Source: Microlunatus sagamiharensis
Lineage (GTDB): Bacteria > Actinomycetota > Actinomycetes > Propionibacteriales > Propionibacteriaceae
Direction of reading: 5' to 3'
Assembly (NCBI RefSeq): GCF_900105785.1
Contig: NZ_LT629799.1
Coordinates: 1,612,001 to 1,676,000 of the forward strand
Length of the DNA stretch: 64,000 nucleotides
Shown here: piece by piece, positions 1 to 9,205 of the stretch
Layout of the letters: each line of letters begins with the position of its first letter
How positions within the stretch are numbered: the stretch's first letter is position 1
The notes under the pieces: generated by a model
Database searches by the model: none
What the model saw: the letters and a program-made list of their open reading frames with translations, nothing else
What the model was told of the DNA's origin: nothing
Position numbers and translations under genes: made by a program

Positions 1-1
1 C

Positions 2-112
2 GAGCTGAGCCTCGCCTCGTCCCCCCTGACCCACCCCGTGCCCACCGCCAAGGTGCTGGCCGGGGCCACCGCCCTCACCCTGCTCGACCAGACGGAGCCC
101 GCCACCGCATGA
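2..112 (+). CDS. C-terminal end of an unidentified protein (partial)
   Basis: The first 111 bases hold an open frame ending in TGA at 110-112. It encodes about 36 residues, including VPTAKVLAGATALTLLDQ. The stop overlaps the ATG of the following transporter as ATGA, the usual sign of translational coupling, so this is probably the last part of a real gene in the same operon. Regulators often precede DHA2 exporters in such operons, but the fragment is too short to assign a family. Confidence 0.5.
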   Translation, partial: ELSLASSPLTHPVPTAKVLAGATALTLLDQTEPATA

Positions 113-2319
113 GTACCGCCACGCGCAGCGCCACCGCGCCTGCCTCCACCCCGGCCGCCACGGCGGCCCCGAGCGCTGCCCGGACCAGCACCAGCGTCCC
201 GCCGCCCGCGGGCGGTGCGAAGGTCTACAGCCACCGCGAGATCCTCGAGGTGATGACCGGCCTGCTGGCCGCCCTGTTCACCGCGATGCTCAGCACGACG
301 ATCGTGTCGACGGCCCTGCCGACCATCATGTCCGACCTGCACGGGACCCAGCGCCAGTACACCTGGGTCATCACCGCGTCCCTGCTGGCGCTGACCATCA
401 CCACCCCGATCTGGGGCAAGCTCTCCGACCTGTTCAGCAAGAAGCTGCTGGTCCAGATGGCCATCGTGGTCTTCGTCGCCGGGTCCGTCGGCGCGGGCCT
501 CTCGCAGACCGTCCCCCCGATGATGGCCTTCCGCGCGCTGCAGGGCGTCGGCATGGGCGGCCTCATCGCCGTGACGCAGGCGATCATGGGCTCGATGATC
601 TCCCCGCGCGAGCGGGGCCGCTACTCCGGCTACATGGGCGCGGTCATGGCCGTGAGCACCGTGTCCGGGCCGCTGCTCGGCGGGGTGCTCACCGACTCGG
701 TCGGCTGGCGCTGGTGCTTCTTCGTCTGCGTGCCGCTCGCGATGATCTCGCTCGTCGTCCTCCAGCGCACCCTCAAGCTGGTCACGATCAAGCGCCACGT
801 CACGATCGACTACGCCGGTGCCGCGCTCGTCGCCGTCGTCGCCGCGCTGCCGATGCTCTGGGTGACCTTCGCCGGCAGCGACTACGCCTGGATCTCCTGG
901 CAGTCCGGGGCCTTCCTGCTCGGCTTCCTCGCCGCCGTGGCCCTGCTGGTCGTCGTCGAGCTCCGCGCGTCCGAGCCGATGGTGCCGCTGCGCGTCCTCA
1001 ACAACCGCACCACCCTGCTGATGATCCTGGCCAGCCTCGGCGTCGGCATGGCGATGTTCGGCAGCAGCACCTTCCTCACGCAGTTCTTCCAGCTCGGCGG
1101 CGGTCACACCCCGACCCGCGCCGGCCTGATGACGATCCCGCTGATCGTCAGCCAGCTGCTCGTCTCGACCCTCGGCGGCCAGCTGGTCAGCCGCACCGGT
1201 CGCTGGAAGCCCCTCATGCTCGTCGGTGGCGTCGCCCTCGTCGCCGGTCTCGGCCTGATGGGGACCATCGACCACACCACGCCGTACTGGCAGGTCGCGC
1301 TCTACATGGTCGTCATGGGTGTCGGCATCGGTGCGCTGGTGCAGAACATCGTGCTGGCCGTGCAGAACACCGTCGACGTCAGCCAGATCGGCGCCACCTC
1401 CGCCGCGATCGCCTTCTTCCGCTCGCTCGCCGGCGCGGTCGGCGTGGCCGTGCTCGGCGCGATCCTGGCCAACCAGGTGACCGACAAGGTCGCCGCGGGG
1501 CTGCGCACCCTGGGCGTCAGCGGCGCCGGTGCGGGTGACGGTTCGCTGGACCTCGACGACCTGCCGGCCCCGGTCCAGGCCGTCGTCCGGGCCGCGTACG
1601 GCGACTCGTTCGGCGAGCTGTTCCTCATCGCCGCGGCCGCCGCCGTCCTCACCCTCGTCACCGTGCTGATCGTCAAGGAGGTCCCGCTCCGCACCACCGT
1701 CGAGATGCGGCCCGAGGCCGCGGGCGACGTCAGCGCCGCCCTGGCCGAGGACACCGGTCGCGAGGACCGCGGGCTCGAGGGCCCCAAGACCGCGCAGATC
1801 GCGAGCGACCGCGTGGCCGCCGAGCGTCTCGTCGAGACCGGGTCCGACGACGAGCAGGGCACCTGGGACGACCCCGACGCCCGTCGCGTCGTCGCCGCCC
1901 TCGACGTGCTCACCGCCGCCCAGGACCAGGCGCGCTCGCACCAGGCCACCTCGACGCGGACGCAGGCCGAGCTGGTCGGGCTGGTCGACGCGCTCGAGCA
2001 GCGCATCGACCAGGTCGCCGGCGAGTTCCGCGGGCAGATCGACCAGATCCGCGCCCGGATCGCCGAGCCGGAGGCGCAGCCCTCCCTCGGTGCCGACGGC
2101 GAGGGCGGGGACGGCGTGCGGGCGTACGAGTACCGCCTGCTGCTGGACAGCCAGCAGACCGCCGACAAGGTGACGCGGCTGGCCCGCGCGGAGGCCGAGC
2201 GCGTGCTCGCCGACGCCGAGCAGCAGGTCGCCGAGCTCCAGGGCCGCATCGCCTGGCTCAAGCAGGCCGAGGCCGAGCTGGCCGACCGCGTGGCCGAGCG
2301 GGTGCGTGCGGAGGGCTGA
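109..2319 (+). CDS. DHA2-family MFS drug exporter with long C-terminal coiled-coil tail
   Basis: This 736-residue protein is a proton-driven multidrug exporter of the EmrB/QacA (DHA2, 14-helix) type in the cytoplasmic membrane. After a 45-residue Pro/Ala/Thr-rich N-terminus, hydrophobic helices run to about residue 530. The TM2-TM3 loop motif is GKLSDLFSKK (about 103-112) and a TM5 antiporter motif GPLLGGVL is visible. The TM1 motif reads LSTTIVSTALP, where the family usually has LDxTIV, so the common acidic residue is replaced by Ser. The last 200 residues are hydrophilic and Glu/Ala/Arg-rich with heptad-like stretches, making it about 200 residues longer than typical relatives. It is coupled to the upstream gene by a 4-bp overlap. 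The substrate cannot be predicted. Confidence 0.88.
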   Translation: MSTATRSATAPASTPAATAAPSAARTSTSVPPPAGGAKVYSHREILEVMTGLLAALFTAMLSTTIVSTALPTIMSDLHGTQRQYTWVITASLLALTITTPIWGKLSDLFSKKLLVQMAIVVFVAGSVGAGLSQTVPPMMAFRALQGVGMGGLIAVTQAIMGSMISPRERGRYSGYMGAVMAVSTVSGPLLGGVLTDSVGWRWCFFVCVPLAMISLVVLQRTLKLVTIKRHVTIDYAGAALVAVVAALPMLWVTFAGSDYAWISWQSGAFLLGFLAAVALLVVVELRASEPMVPLRVLNNRTTLLMILASLGVGMAMFGSSTFLTQFFQLGGGHTPTRAGLMTIPLIVSQLLVSTLGGQLVSRTGRWKPLMLVGGVALVAGLGLMGTIDHTTPYWQVALYMVVMGVGIGALVQNIVLAVQNTVDVSQIGATSAAIAFFRSLAGAVGVAVLGAILANQVTDKVAAGLRTLGVSGAGAGDGSLDLDDLPAPVQAVVRAAYGDSFGELFLIAAAAAVLTLVTVLIVKEVPLRTTVEMRPEAAGDVSAALAEDTGREDRGLEGPKTAQIASDRVAAERLVETGSDDEQGTWDDPDARRVVAALDVLTAAQDQARSHQATSTRTQAELVGLVDALEQRIDQVAGEFRGQIDQIRARIAEPEAQPSLGADGEGGDGVRAYEYRLLLDSQQTADKVTRLARAEAERVLADAEQQVAELQGRIAWLKQAEAELADRVAERVRAEG

Positions 2320-2343
2320 CCTCCCGCTCCCCCGTACGGACGA

Positions 2344-2373
2344 ACGACCCGGCACCTCACGGCGCCGGGTCGT
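2344..2373. terminator. Bidirectional hairpin terminator between convergent genes
   Basis: An inverted repeat (stem CGACCCGGC at 2345-2353 with GCCGGGTCG at 2364-2372, extended one base pair each side) lies between the MFS gene and the convergent EEP gene. There is no strong U-tract, as is common in actinobacteria. Confidence 0.65.
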
Positions 2374-2396
2374 CGTCGTTCCCGGGCTCCTCGCGC

Positions 2397-3401
2397 TCAG
2401 CCGCCGACGACGAGCGTCGCCAGCAGGCCGAGGTGGTCGGCCCCGGGCACGCGGACCGTCCGCAGCGCGGCCGCGTGGAGGCCGGACGAGACGTAGACGT
2501 GGTCGATGTCGATGAGCGGGGGCACGCGCGGGTCGCCGGCCGGGTAGGTCGGGACCCAGCCCGCCCCGGTCTGCTCGACCGCGGAGGACCAGCCGTCGGC
2601 CCGCAGGGCTCGCTGCGTCGGGTGCGAGGCGACCGCGTTGAAGTCGCCGAGCAGCACCCGCGGGCCGGAGGTCGGGAGCGCGGCGTGGAGCGCCCGCTGC
2701 TCGCGGAGCCAGCGGTCCGAGCCGTGGTAGGGCCGGGCCGGGTGCACGGCGACGACGGTGAGCGGCTCCTCGAGCCCCGGGACCGCGATCGTGGTCGTCC
2801 AGCTCTGGTGCGAGACGGCCCGCGTGAGCCGTGCGGTGCTCGTGACCGGCCAGCGCGACCACACGCCGGTGCCCGCGCCGCCCTCCGCGGGCAGCCGGCC
2901 CTCGTGGCGGTGCGGGAAGCGCTCGGCGAACCCGAGCCGGTCGAGCGCCTCGACCTGCGGTGCCGTCACCTCCGCCAGGACCACGACGTCCGCCTCCTTC
3001 GTCGCCTCGAGGACGGCCGCGGGGTCGCCCTCGCCGAGGCGCACGTTCAGCGTCAGGACCGTCACCTCGGTGCCGCCGGCCGGTGCCGGAGCGCTCGAGA
3101 AGCGCGGTGCGAGACCGGCGGCCGCGACGACGGTCGCCCCCGCGCAGAGCGCGGCGAGCACCACGCGGCCGCGCCCGGGTCGGGCGGCCAGCGCGACCCC
3201 GGACAGCACGGCCGAGAGCGCCGCACCCGGCGCCGCCGCGTCGGTGAAGGCCCCGACCATGGCCATCGTGTCCGAGGAGACCGGTGACCACGACGGCCAG
3301 CCGAGCCGCAGGGACCCGAGCGCGCCGGACAGCGCCGCCACCGACACCGCCCCCACGGTGGCGGCCTTCGCGAGCTGGTCCCTGGTCCCCGTGGTGCGCA
3401 C
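2397..3401 (-). CDS. Membrane-anchored endonuclease/exonuclease/phosphatase (EEP) family protein
   Basis: This is a 334-residue protein with three predicted N-terminal transmembrane helices (about residues 12-100) followed by an EEP-fold domain. Family motifs are clear: LTLNVRLG (metal-binding Asn), VVVLAEVT (metal-binding Glu), AVHPARP (catalytic His region), [12 protein letters not shown] (GDFNA) and the C-terminal ADHLG (SDH-like). The architecture resembles YafD-type proteins, with the catalytic domain probably facing outside. The substrate (nucleic acid, lipid or other phosphodiester) is unknown. GTG at 3401 is chosen because a TAGCGT box lies six bases upstream, consistent with a leaderless transcript. 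The gene is convergent with the MFS exporter. Confidence 0.82.
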   Translation of the reverse strand: MRTTGTRDQLAKAATVGAVSVAALSGALGSLRLGWPSWSPVSSDTMAMVGAFTDAAAPGAALSAVLSGVALAARPGRGRVVLAALCAGATVVAAAGLAPRFSSAPAPAGGTEVTVLTLNVRLGEGDPAAVLEATKEADVVVLAEVTAPQVEALDRLGFAERFPHRHEGRLPAEGGAGTGVWSRWPVTSTARLTRAVSHQSWTTTIAVPGLEEPLTVVAVHPARPYHGSDRWLREQRALHAALPTSGPRVLLGDFNAVASHPTQRALRADGWSSAVEQTGAGWVPTYPAGDPRVPPLIDIDHVYVSSGLHAAALRTVRVPGADHLGLLATLVVGG

Positions 3402-3407
3402 GGGGCG

Positions 3408-3413
3408 ACGCTA
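3408..3413 (-). promoter_or_regulatory. -10 box for the EEP gene, leaderless type
   Basis: TAGCGT on the minus strand ends 6 nt before the GTG at 3401, placing the expected transcription start on or beside the start codon. No Shine-Dalgarno is visible. Confidence 0.45.
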
Positions 3414-3485
3414 CGAGCCCGACGCCGTCCGGCACAGCCACCCTGGTCGTGGTTCCGTCAGACCGTGGGCCCGGGTTCGTCGAGA

Positions 3486-3745
3486 CGCTCGCCGAGCTCG
3501 TCGAAAGGGCCGCGCCCCAGGACGCTCCCTGAGTTTGCCGCAGGGCTGCACCCCACGTCCCTGGGCTGCAACCCGGGACGCTCCCTGAGCTTGTCGAAGG
3601 GCCACGAAGCAGTCGGCTCCTGCCACCCGCGCGGAGAGGAACGCCACCCTCTTCGACCCTTCGACAGGCTCAGGGAGCGTTCCTCCAGCCCCTTCGACAG
3701 GCTCAGGGAGCGTTCCTCCAGCCCCTTCGACAGGCTCAGGGAGCG
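3486..3745. repeat. Cluster of six copies of a 23-bp dispersed palindromic-type repeat
   Basis: The 428-bp gap between the EEP and M6 genes holds six copies of a repeat with core CGCTCCCTGAGCTTGTCGAA plus GGG. On the minus sense are two degenerate copies (3486-3510 and 3523-3545) and one good copy (3579-3601). On the plus sense are three copies at 3657, 3690 and 3723 that form a tandem array with an exact 33-bp period. The same repeat appears beside the IS30 element at about 33.3 and 34.7 kb. Related REP-like repeats are widespread in high-GC genomes. Nothing else is visible in this gap apart from the terminator at its end. Confidence 0.85.
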
Positions 3746-3777
3746 ATCCTCCTGTGCCCCTCGGGGACCTCCGGACG

Positions 3778-3815
3778 CACGAACGCCCGGGCGGTGACCC
3801 GCCCGGGCGTTCGTG
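3778..3815. terminator. Strong hairpin terminator downstream of the M6 protease
   Basis: A perfect 17-bp stem (3778-3794 with 3799-3815) closes a 4-nt loop (TGAC). It lies 16 bp past the stop of the minus-strand protease gene and is almost entirely G-C paired. Confidence 0.8.
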
Positions 3816-3830
3816 AGGCTGCTCAGCCGG

Positions 3831-6340
3831 TCAGCTCGCGCGGACCGCCTTCTTGGCCGCGGCGAGCGTGGCGCTCGCCGAGGTCGACTTGCTGGTGCCG
3901 AGCTTGACCTTCATCGAGGTCTTGCCCTGCTTCACGACGGTCAGCTTGACGCCGGCGCCGGCGACCTTCACCCCGGAGCCCGGGATCGCGGCGTTGAAGT
4001 AGGACTTCGTGTCGTCGAAGGTCGGGACGGCCTTCTGCCCACGGATGTAGCTCGCCTGGCCGTTCACGTGGAGGGTGAACGAGTCCGCCTTCTGACGACC
4101 GAAGGTCGCGTCGTAGATCTGCACCCGCGCGCGCCACGGCTTGCCGTCGATGCGGTAGATGGGCGCGGGGTGCGCGTCCACCGTGAGGATCTGACCGTTG
4201 CCCGGGTGCACCGACACGTTGTTGTCGGTGTACCGGCCGTCCCAGAAGGTCACCTGCAGACCGTCCTGGTACGGGAAGTGGTCGACCTTGTCCGGCAGCG
4301 AGGCGCCGTAGCCGAAGTCGTACGGACCCGTCTTGAGGTACTTGTCGTACGAGGTGTAGCTGCGGTGGCTCGCGATGTAGTACTGCGGGTAGTCCTGGCT
4401 GCTCGTCGCACCGATGGTGCTGAAGCCGTCGGCGGTCCACCCGTTGTCACCCTGCTCCGCGCCGTCGGCGAAGACCGTGGTGCTGCCGCTGACGAGCTTG
4501 ATGTCGTCGACGAACAGGCCCGAGGGCTTGGTGGTGTCCTGACCCTGCACGGCCGCGTCGCTGCTGTAGCGGAAGCGCAGGTTGACCGTCTTGCCCGCGT
4601 ACGCCGACATGTCGAAGGTCGCCGGGACGTAGCCGTCCGAGAGACCCGAGATGCCGTTGCCCGAGGAGGCGTCGGTGATGCTGCCCGGGACGGACTTCCA
4701 GCCCGACCCGTCGTCGACCTGCACGAAGGCGAAGTCGTAGCCAGACTCGATGTTGTAGCTGGCCTGGAAGCTCAGCGTCGAGGTGCCCGCGGGCACCGTG
4801 ACGCGACGGCTCAGGGACGCGTTGTACTCGTCCCCCGCGCCGCTCCACCACTGGAGCTCACCCTCGGGGGCGTCGGCAGCGTGGTCGTGACCGCCTTGGG
4901 CGGCAGGACGGTGACGAGGGCCTGCGCCTTCTTGCTGTTGTACTCGTGCGGGCCGAGGTTGTAGGTCTTCTTCTGACCCGCGACCGCGATCTCGTAGTCG
5001 AGCCAGCCGAGCTGGAGCTTCTCCCACGCGCCGAGGTCGCCCGGACGGGTGCCGATGCCCTGGTCCTTGGCGGCCGAGAGGCGGCTCTGGGCCATCAGGC
5101 TCCAGAACTCGACCGGCTGGTCGCCGCCGACCGTGTCGTAGAGGTCCGGCAGACCGAGGTCGTGGCCGTACTCGTGGGTGAAGACCGACAGGCCGCCGTT
5201 CTCCGGCTGGATCGTGTAGTTGCCGACCCAGAGCCCGCTGTCGCCGATCTCCGTGCCACCGAGCTTGTTCTCCTCGGGGCCGGTCACGCCCTGCTGGTCG
5301 GCGAAGGCGTACCACTTGTGCGACCAGATGGCGTCCTCGCCCTGGATCGGGTCGCCGTCGGCCTGGTCGCCGCCGGAGTGGACGATCTGGAAGTGGTCGA
5401 TGTAGCCGTCGGGCTCGTTGAAGTCGCCGTCACCGTCGTAGTCATAGCGGTCCTGCTGGTCGTAGCTGGCCAGCTGCTCCTTGATCTCGGCGTCGGTGCG
5501 CCCCGCGGCCTTCTGGTCGGCGACCCACTGGGTGACGCCGTCCTTGATGAGGTCCCAGGTGTTGTCGCAGACGTTGTCGCCGCAGACGTTGGGGTCGTCG
5601 CCGGCCTTGCCCTCGTTCGGGTCGTCCGAACGGCCGTAGCGCGCCTCGTTGTAGGGGACCTTGACCCAGTCGGTCACGGTGCCGTCGACGGAGTAGCGCC
5701 CCGAGGACTGCTTCTCGTAGTAGCTCTTGACCGACTCGACGCCCTTGCCCTCGCCGAAGTAGAGCTGGCGGAAGTAGTCCGCGGAGTAGTCCTGCTGCCA
5801 GACCGTGCTGTTGTCCTTGGAGCGGTCGGGCTCGGGGATCTGGTTGTGCTGCGGACCGTCGAAGGACGTCGGCCCCGCGATGTCGGGGTTGATGTCCTCG
5901 TCAGGGAAGTCCGGGCTGCGCTGGTCGCCGAACTCGGTCAGGACCACGAAGATCTTGTCGGTCTTCTCGCGGCTGAGCTCGACGTACTGGTCGACCATCT
6001 TGGCGGCCTTGGCCGGACCGGCGGCGCGAGCGCTGCGACGGTTGGCGTCGGCGGGGCCCGCGGTGGCGGGCTTGGTGCCCACCTTGACCACGTAGGAGCC
6101 GTTGATCTTCTCGACCTTGCTCTGGCCGGTGAGCACCAGGTTCAGCGCCTGCTTCTGCAGGGCCTCCTGCTTCTGGCTCAGCGGGTCGGTCTGGGCGTCG
6201 GACTTCTGGGGCACCTCGTTGACGGCCGGGGCCGCCTTGGGTGCCTGCGGGGTCGGTGCTGCGGCGGCGGTCATGGCCCCCGTCAGCATCAACCCCGATG
6301 CCAGGCCGAGGCCCAGCACTGCTCTCACGTCTCTGCGCAC
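3831..6340 (-). pseudogene. Secreted M6 metalloprotease, immune inhibitor A type, split by a frameshift
   Basis: The full product would be about 836 residues: a zinc-dependent secreted protease like Bacillus InhA. The N-terminal frame (6340 to about 4870) has a signal peptide (residues 1-27), a propeptide, and the zinc motif HEYGH at 389-393 in context HEYGHDLGLPDLYD. The remainder (PEGELQWWSGAGDEYN onward, with a lectin/MAM-like beta domain and a Lys-rich tail) continues in another frame to 3831. The break falls in a run of five G at 4866-4870 (five C on the coding strand), where six would restore the frame. It is therefore either a recent mutation or a homopolymer sequencing error. GTG at 6340 has GAGGAG upstream. 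The catalytic domain lies entirely before the break. Confidence 0.85.
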
Positions 6341-6392
6341 GTGTTCTCTCCTCGGCCCTCGTGGGGCTGTCGGCGGGTAGGTCAGGGACGTG

Positions 6393-6422
6393 AACGTAGG
6401 CGGGCTACGAGAAGTCTGGCAA
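6393..6422 (-). promoter_or_regulatory. Candidate sigma-70 promoter for the M6 protease
   Basis: On the minus strand TTGCCA (6417-6422) is followed after 18 bp by TACGTT (6393-6398), about 55 bp before the GTG start. The gap to nusB (6341-6483) shows no other clear feature. Confidence 0.35.
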
Positions 6423-6483
6423 TGACCTGTGCACCTCGGAGAAGAGTTTCTTGCTCAATCCTCAGGAAGTACGGGAACTCTTA

Positions 6484-6972
6484 TCACGCGGGGTCATCGA
6501 GGCCCGGGGCGGGCTCGGGCTTGCTGTCGACGACCGCACCGAGCACCCCGCCGACGAAGGACGGGGAGTCGTCGGTGGAGAGGTCGGCGACCAGTCGGAC
6601 GGCCTCCGAGACCGCCACCGCGTCGGGGACCTCGAGGTGGTCGATCTCCAGCACCGCGATGCGCAGGGCGCTGCGGTCGACCCGCGGGGTGCGCGGCAGC
6701 GTCCAGCCCTTGGCGAGGGCCGCGGAGATGCGGGCGTCGATGGCGTCGCGGTGGTCGGCGACGCCCTCGACGAGGGTGCGGGTGTAGTCGCGCAGCGGCG
6801 GGTCGGCCTCGGCCGCGCGCTCGGCGAGCGTCTCGAGCGGGTCGCGTCCGCGCAGCTCGGACTCGAAGAGGATGTCGAGCGCCCGCTTGCGGGCCTTGCT
6901 GCGCGACGAGACCCGCGTGCTCGAGCGGCCGGACGCGGGCTCGGGGCTGGTCTGGGGCTGGGTCTCGCTCAC
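6484..6972 (-). CDS. nusB: Transcription antitermination factor NusB
   Basis: This is a 162-residue all-helical protein. NusB binds NusE (S10) at boxA RNA to prevent premature termination in rRNA operons. Recognisable family segments are SKARKRALDILFESELRG near the N-terminus, the central LPRTPRVDRSALRIAVLEI and the C-terminal PDAVAVSEAVRLVADLST followed by SFVGGVLGAV. The N-terminus carries about 25 Ser/Thr/Pro-rich residues. GTG at 6972 begins one base after the stop of efp, so the two are probably cotranslated. The efp-nusB pair is a common actinobacterial arrangement. Confidence 0.95.
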   Translation of the reverse strand: MSETQPQTSPEPASGRSSTRVSSRSKARKRALDILFESELRGRDPLETLAERAAEADPPLRDYTRTLVEGVADHRDAIDARISAALAKGWTLPRTPRVDRSALRIAVLEIDHLEVPDAVAVSEAVRLVADLSTDDSPSFVGGVLGAVVDSKPEPAPGLDDPA

Positions 6973-6973
6973 C

Positions 6974-7534
6974 TCAGCCGACGCGGCCGAGGTAGCTGCC
7001 GTCGCGCGTGTCGACCTTGACCCGCTCGCCCGTGGTCAGGAACAGGGGCACCTGGATCTGCAGGCCGGTCTCGACGGTGGCCGGCTTGGTCCCGCCCGTG
7101 CTGCGGTCGCCCTGGAGGCCCGGCTCGGTGTAGGTGACCTCGAGCTCGACCGACGCGGGCAGGTCGAGGTAGAGCGGCGTGTCCTCGTGGATCGCCACGG
7201 TCGCCATGTGCTCGGGGAGGAGGTAGTTCTTCGCGTCGCCGACGGTGTCGTCGGAGATGGTCATCTGCTCGTAGGTCGAGGTGTCCATGAAGACGTAGCC
7301 GGAGCCGTCGTGGTAGAGGTACTGCATCTCGCGGCGGTCGACGCTGGCCGTGTCGACCTTGGTGTCGGAGTTGAAGGTCCGGTCGACGACCTTGCCCGAC
7401 AGCACGTGCTTGAGCTTGGTGCGGACGACGGTGTTGCCCTTGCCCGGCTTGTGGTGCTGGAACCAGATCACCGACCACAGCTGGCCGTCGAGGTCCAGGA
7501 CCATGCCGTTCTTCAGATCGTTCGTGGAGGCCAC
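6974..7534 (-). CDS. efp: Translation elongation factor P
   Basis: This 186-residue protein relieves ribosome stalling at polyproline sequences by binding between the P and E sites. The three-domain EF-P fold is recognisable: an N-terminal KOW-like domain with the loop KPGKGN (Lys32 at the tip that reaches the peptidyl-transferase centre), then two OB domains ending in [17 protein letters not shown]. Length is normal. It sits between aroB and nusB on the minus strand, the usual order in actinobacteria. No dedicated lysine-modification enzyme is present in the window. Confidence 0.97.
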   Translation of the reverse strand: MASTNDLKNGMVLDLDGQLWSVIWFQHHKPGKGNTVVRTKLKHVLSGKVVDRTFNSDTKVDTASVDRREMQYLYHDGSGYVFMDTSTYEQMTISDDTVGDAKNYLLPEHMATVAIHEDTPLYLDLPASVELEVTYTEPGLQGDRSTGGTKPATVETGLQIQVPLFLTTGERVKVDTRDGSYLGRVG

Positions 7535-7578
7535 GCCTTCAAACCCTTCGTCGTCTTCTTTTCGAGCAGTGGGAGAGT

Positions 7579-8709
7579 CTAGTCGCGCGGTCGGGCGACG
7601 GACGCCGCGTACGCCCGCCGCAGCAGGTCCTCAGGGGGGCCGGCCAGGATCTGCGCGCTGGCCACCCCGTCGAGGAGCACGAAGCGCAGCGTCGAGCCGC
7701 GCGTCTTCTTGTCCAGGGCCATGGCGGCGAGCAGGTCGTCGAAGGCGTCCGGCTCGTACGCGGTCGGCAGCCCGAGCGAGGTGAGCACCGCCCGGTGCCG
7801 GTCGGCCGTCGCGTCGTCCAGCAGGCCGGCCGCGCGCGCCAGCTCGGCGGCGAAGACCATCCCGACGCTCACCGCGTCGCCGTGGCGCCAGCGGAAGTGC
7901 TCGCGGCGCTCCACGGCGTGGCCGAGGGTGTGGCCGTAGTTGAGCAGCTCCCGGCCCACCCGGCCACCGACCGAGGTCGTCTCGCGCAGGTCGGCGGACA
8001 CGACCCGCGCCTTGACCGCGACCGAGCGCTCCACGAGCTCGCGCAGCACCGGTGAGGCCGGGTCGAGCGCGGCCTGGGGGTCCTGCTCGAGCAGCTCCAG
8101 CACCCGCGGGTCGGCGATGAACCCGCACTTCACGACCTCGCCGAGCCCGGCCCGCAGGTCGGTGGGCGGCAGCGTCGCCAGCAGGTCGAGGTCGCACACG
8201 ACGCCGACGGGCTCGTGGAAGACCCCGACGAGGTTCTTGCCCTCGGCGGTGTTGATGCCGGTCTTGCCGCCCACGGCCGCGTCGACCATGGCCAGCAGGC
8301 TCGTCGGGACCGTCACCAGGTCCACGCCGCGCAGCCAGGTCGCGGCGACGAAGCCTGCGAGGTCGGTGGTCGCTCCCCCGCCGACGCCGACGACCGCGTC
8401 GTTGCGGGTGAAGCCGGCGTGCCCGAGCACCGCCCAGCAGCGGGCGGCCACCTCGACGGTCTTCGCCGCCTCCGCGTCGGGCACGTCGATGCGGACGACC
8501 TGGTGGCCGGCGCGCTCCAGGTCGGCCACGACGCGCACGGCGACGTCGATCAGGGCGGCCGGGTGCAGCACGGCGACGCGGTCGGCACCGGCGACCAGCC
8601 CGCTGACCGCACCGAGGACGCCGCGGCCGACGACGACCTCGTACGGGCGCTCGGCGGCGACCCGGATGCGGGTCGGTGCGGGTGCGGGTTCAGGCACAGG
8701 TTCAGGCAC
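7579..8709 (-). CDS. aroB: 3-dehydroquinate synthase
   Basis: This 376-residue cytoplasmic NAD+/Zn2+ enzyme converts DAHP to 3-dehydroquinate, the second shikimate-pathway step. Family signatures include [22 protein letters not shown] (nucleotide binding), [19 protein letters not shown] and the zinc ligands around [11 protein letters not shown]. The N-terminus begins with a Pro-Glu repeat ([11 protein letters not shown]) encoded by a short imperfect DNA repeat, so the exact start is soft. The GTG at 8709 overlaps the aroK stop by 8 bp, consistent with one operon aroE-nramp-aroC-aroK-aroB. Confidence 0.96.
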   Translation of the reverse strand: MPEPVPEPAPAPTRIRVAAERPYEVVVGRGVLGAVSGLVAGADRVAVLHPAALIDVAVRVVADLERAGHQVVRIDVPDAEAAKTVEVAARCWAVLGHAGFTRNDAVVGVGGGATTDLAGFVAATWLRGVDLVTVPTSLLAMVDAAVGGKTGINTAEGKNLVGVFHEPVGVVCDLDLLATLPPTDLRAGLGEVVKCGFIADPRVLELLEQDPQAALDPASPVLRELVERSVAVKARVVSADLRETTSVGGRVGRELLNYGHTLGHAVERREHFRWRHGDAVSVGMVFAAELARAAGLLDDATADRHRAVLTSLGLPTAYEPDAFDDLLAAMALDKKTRGSTLRFVLLDGVASAQILAGPPEDLLRRAYAASVARPRD

Positions 8710-9205
8710 GGGTCAGCGCCTCCTCGACGCGGTCGGCGACCTCAACGGGCTCCAGCCCGTCGGTCTCCACGGTCACGGTGGCCACCGCGGCGTACAGCGG
8801 GGCGCGCTCGGCCAGCAGCCGCACCAGGCGGCCGCGGACGTTGCCGAGCAGCAGCGGCCGGGCCTCGTTGAGCCCGACGCGACCGGCCGCGTGCGCGACC
8901 GAGACCTGCAGCCAGGCGACCGGGTGGTCGGCGAGCGCCTGGCGGGTGGCCGCGGACATGACCGCGCCCCCACCCAGCGCGAGCACGCCCGCGCCGTCGA
9001 GCAGCTCGGCCGTGGTGCCCTCCTCCAGCGCCCGGAAGGCGGGTTCGCCCTCGTCCGCGAAGATCTCGGCGATGCTGCGGCCCGTCCGGGCCTCGATCAC
9101 CGCGTCGACGTCGGCGAAGGGCTCGCCCCACCGCTGGGCGAGCAGGGCGCCGACGGTCGACTTGCCCGACCCGGGCGCGCCGACCAGCACGAGCCGGGCG
9201 GTCAC
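8702..9205 (-). CDS. aroK: Shikimate kinase
   Basis: This is a 167-residue P-loop kinase that phosphorylates shikimate at O3 using ATP. The Walker A motif GAPGSGKST is at residues 9-17, the substrate-binding DVD of [13 protein letters not shown] follows, and LALGGGAV is the conserved Gly-rich shikimate-binding loop. The lid region around NEARPLLLG is also conserved. Start GTG at 9205 overlaps the aroC stop by 4 bp (GTGA) and the end overlaps aroB by 8 bp, indicating tight translational coupling. Confidence 0.96.
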   Translation of the reverse strand: MTARLVLVGAPGSGKSTVGALLAQRWGEPFADVDAVIEARTGRSIAEIFADEGEPAFRALEEGTTAELLDGAGVLALGGGAVMSAATRQALADHPVAWLQVSVAHAAGRVGLNEARPLLLGNVRGRLVRLLAERAPLYAAVATVTVETDGLEPVEVADRVEEALTRA

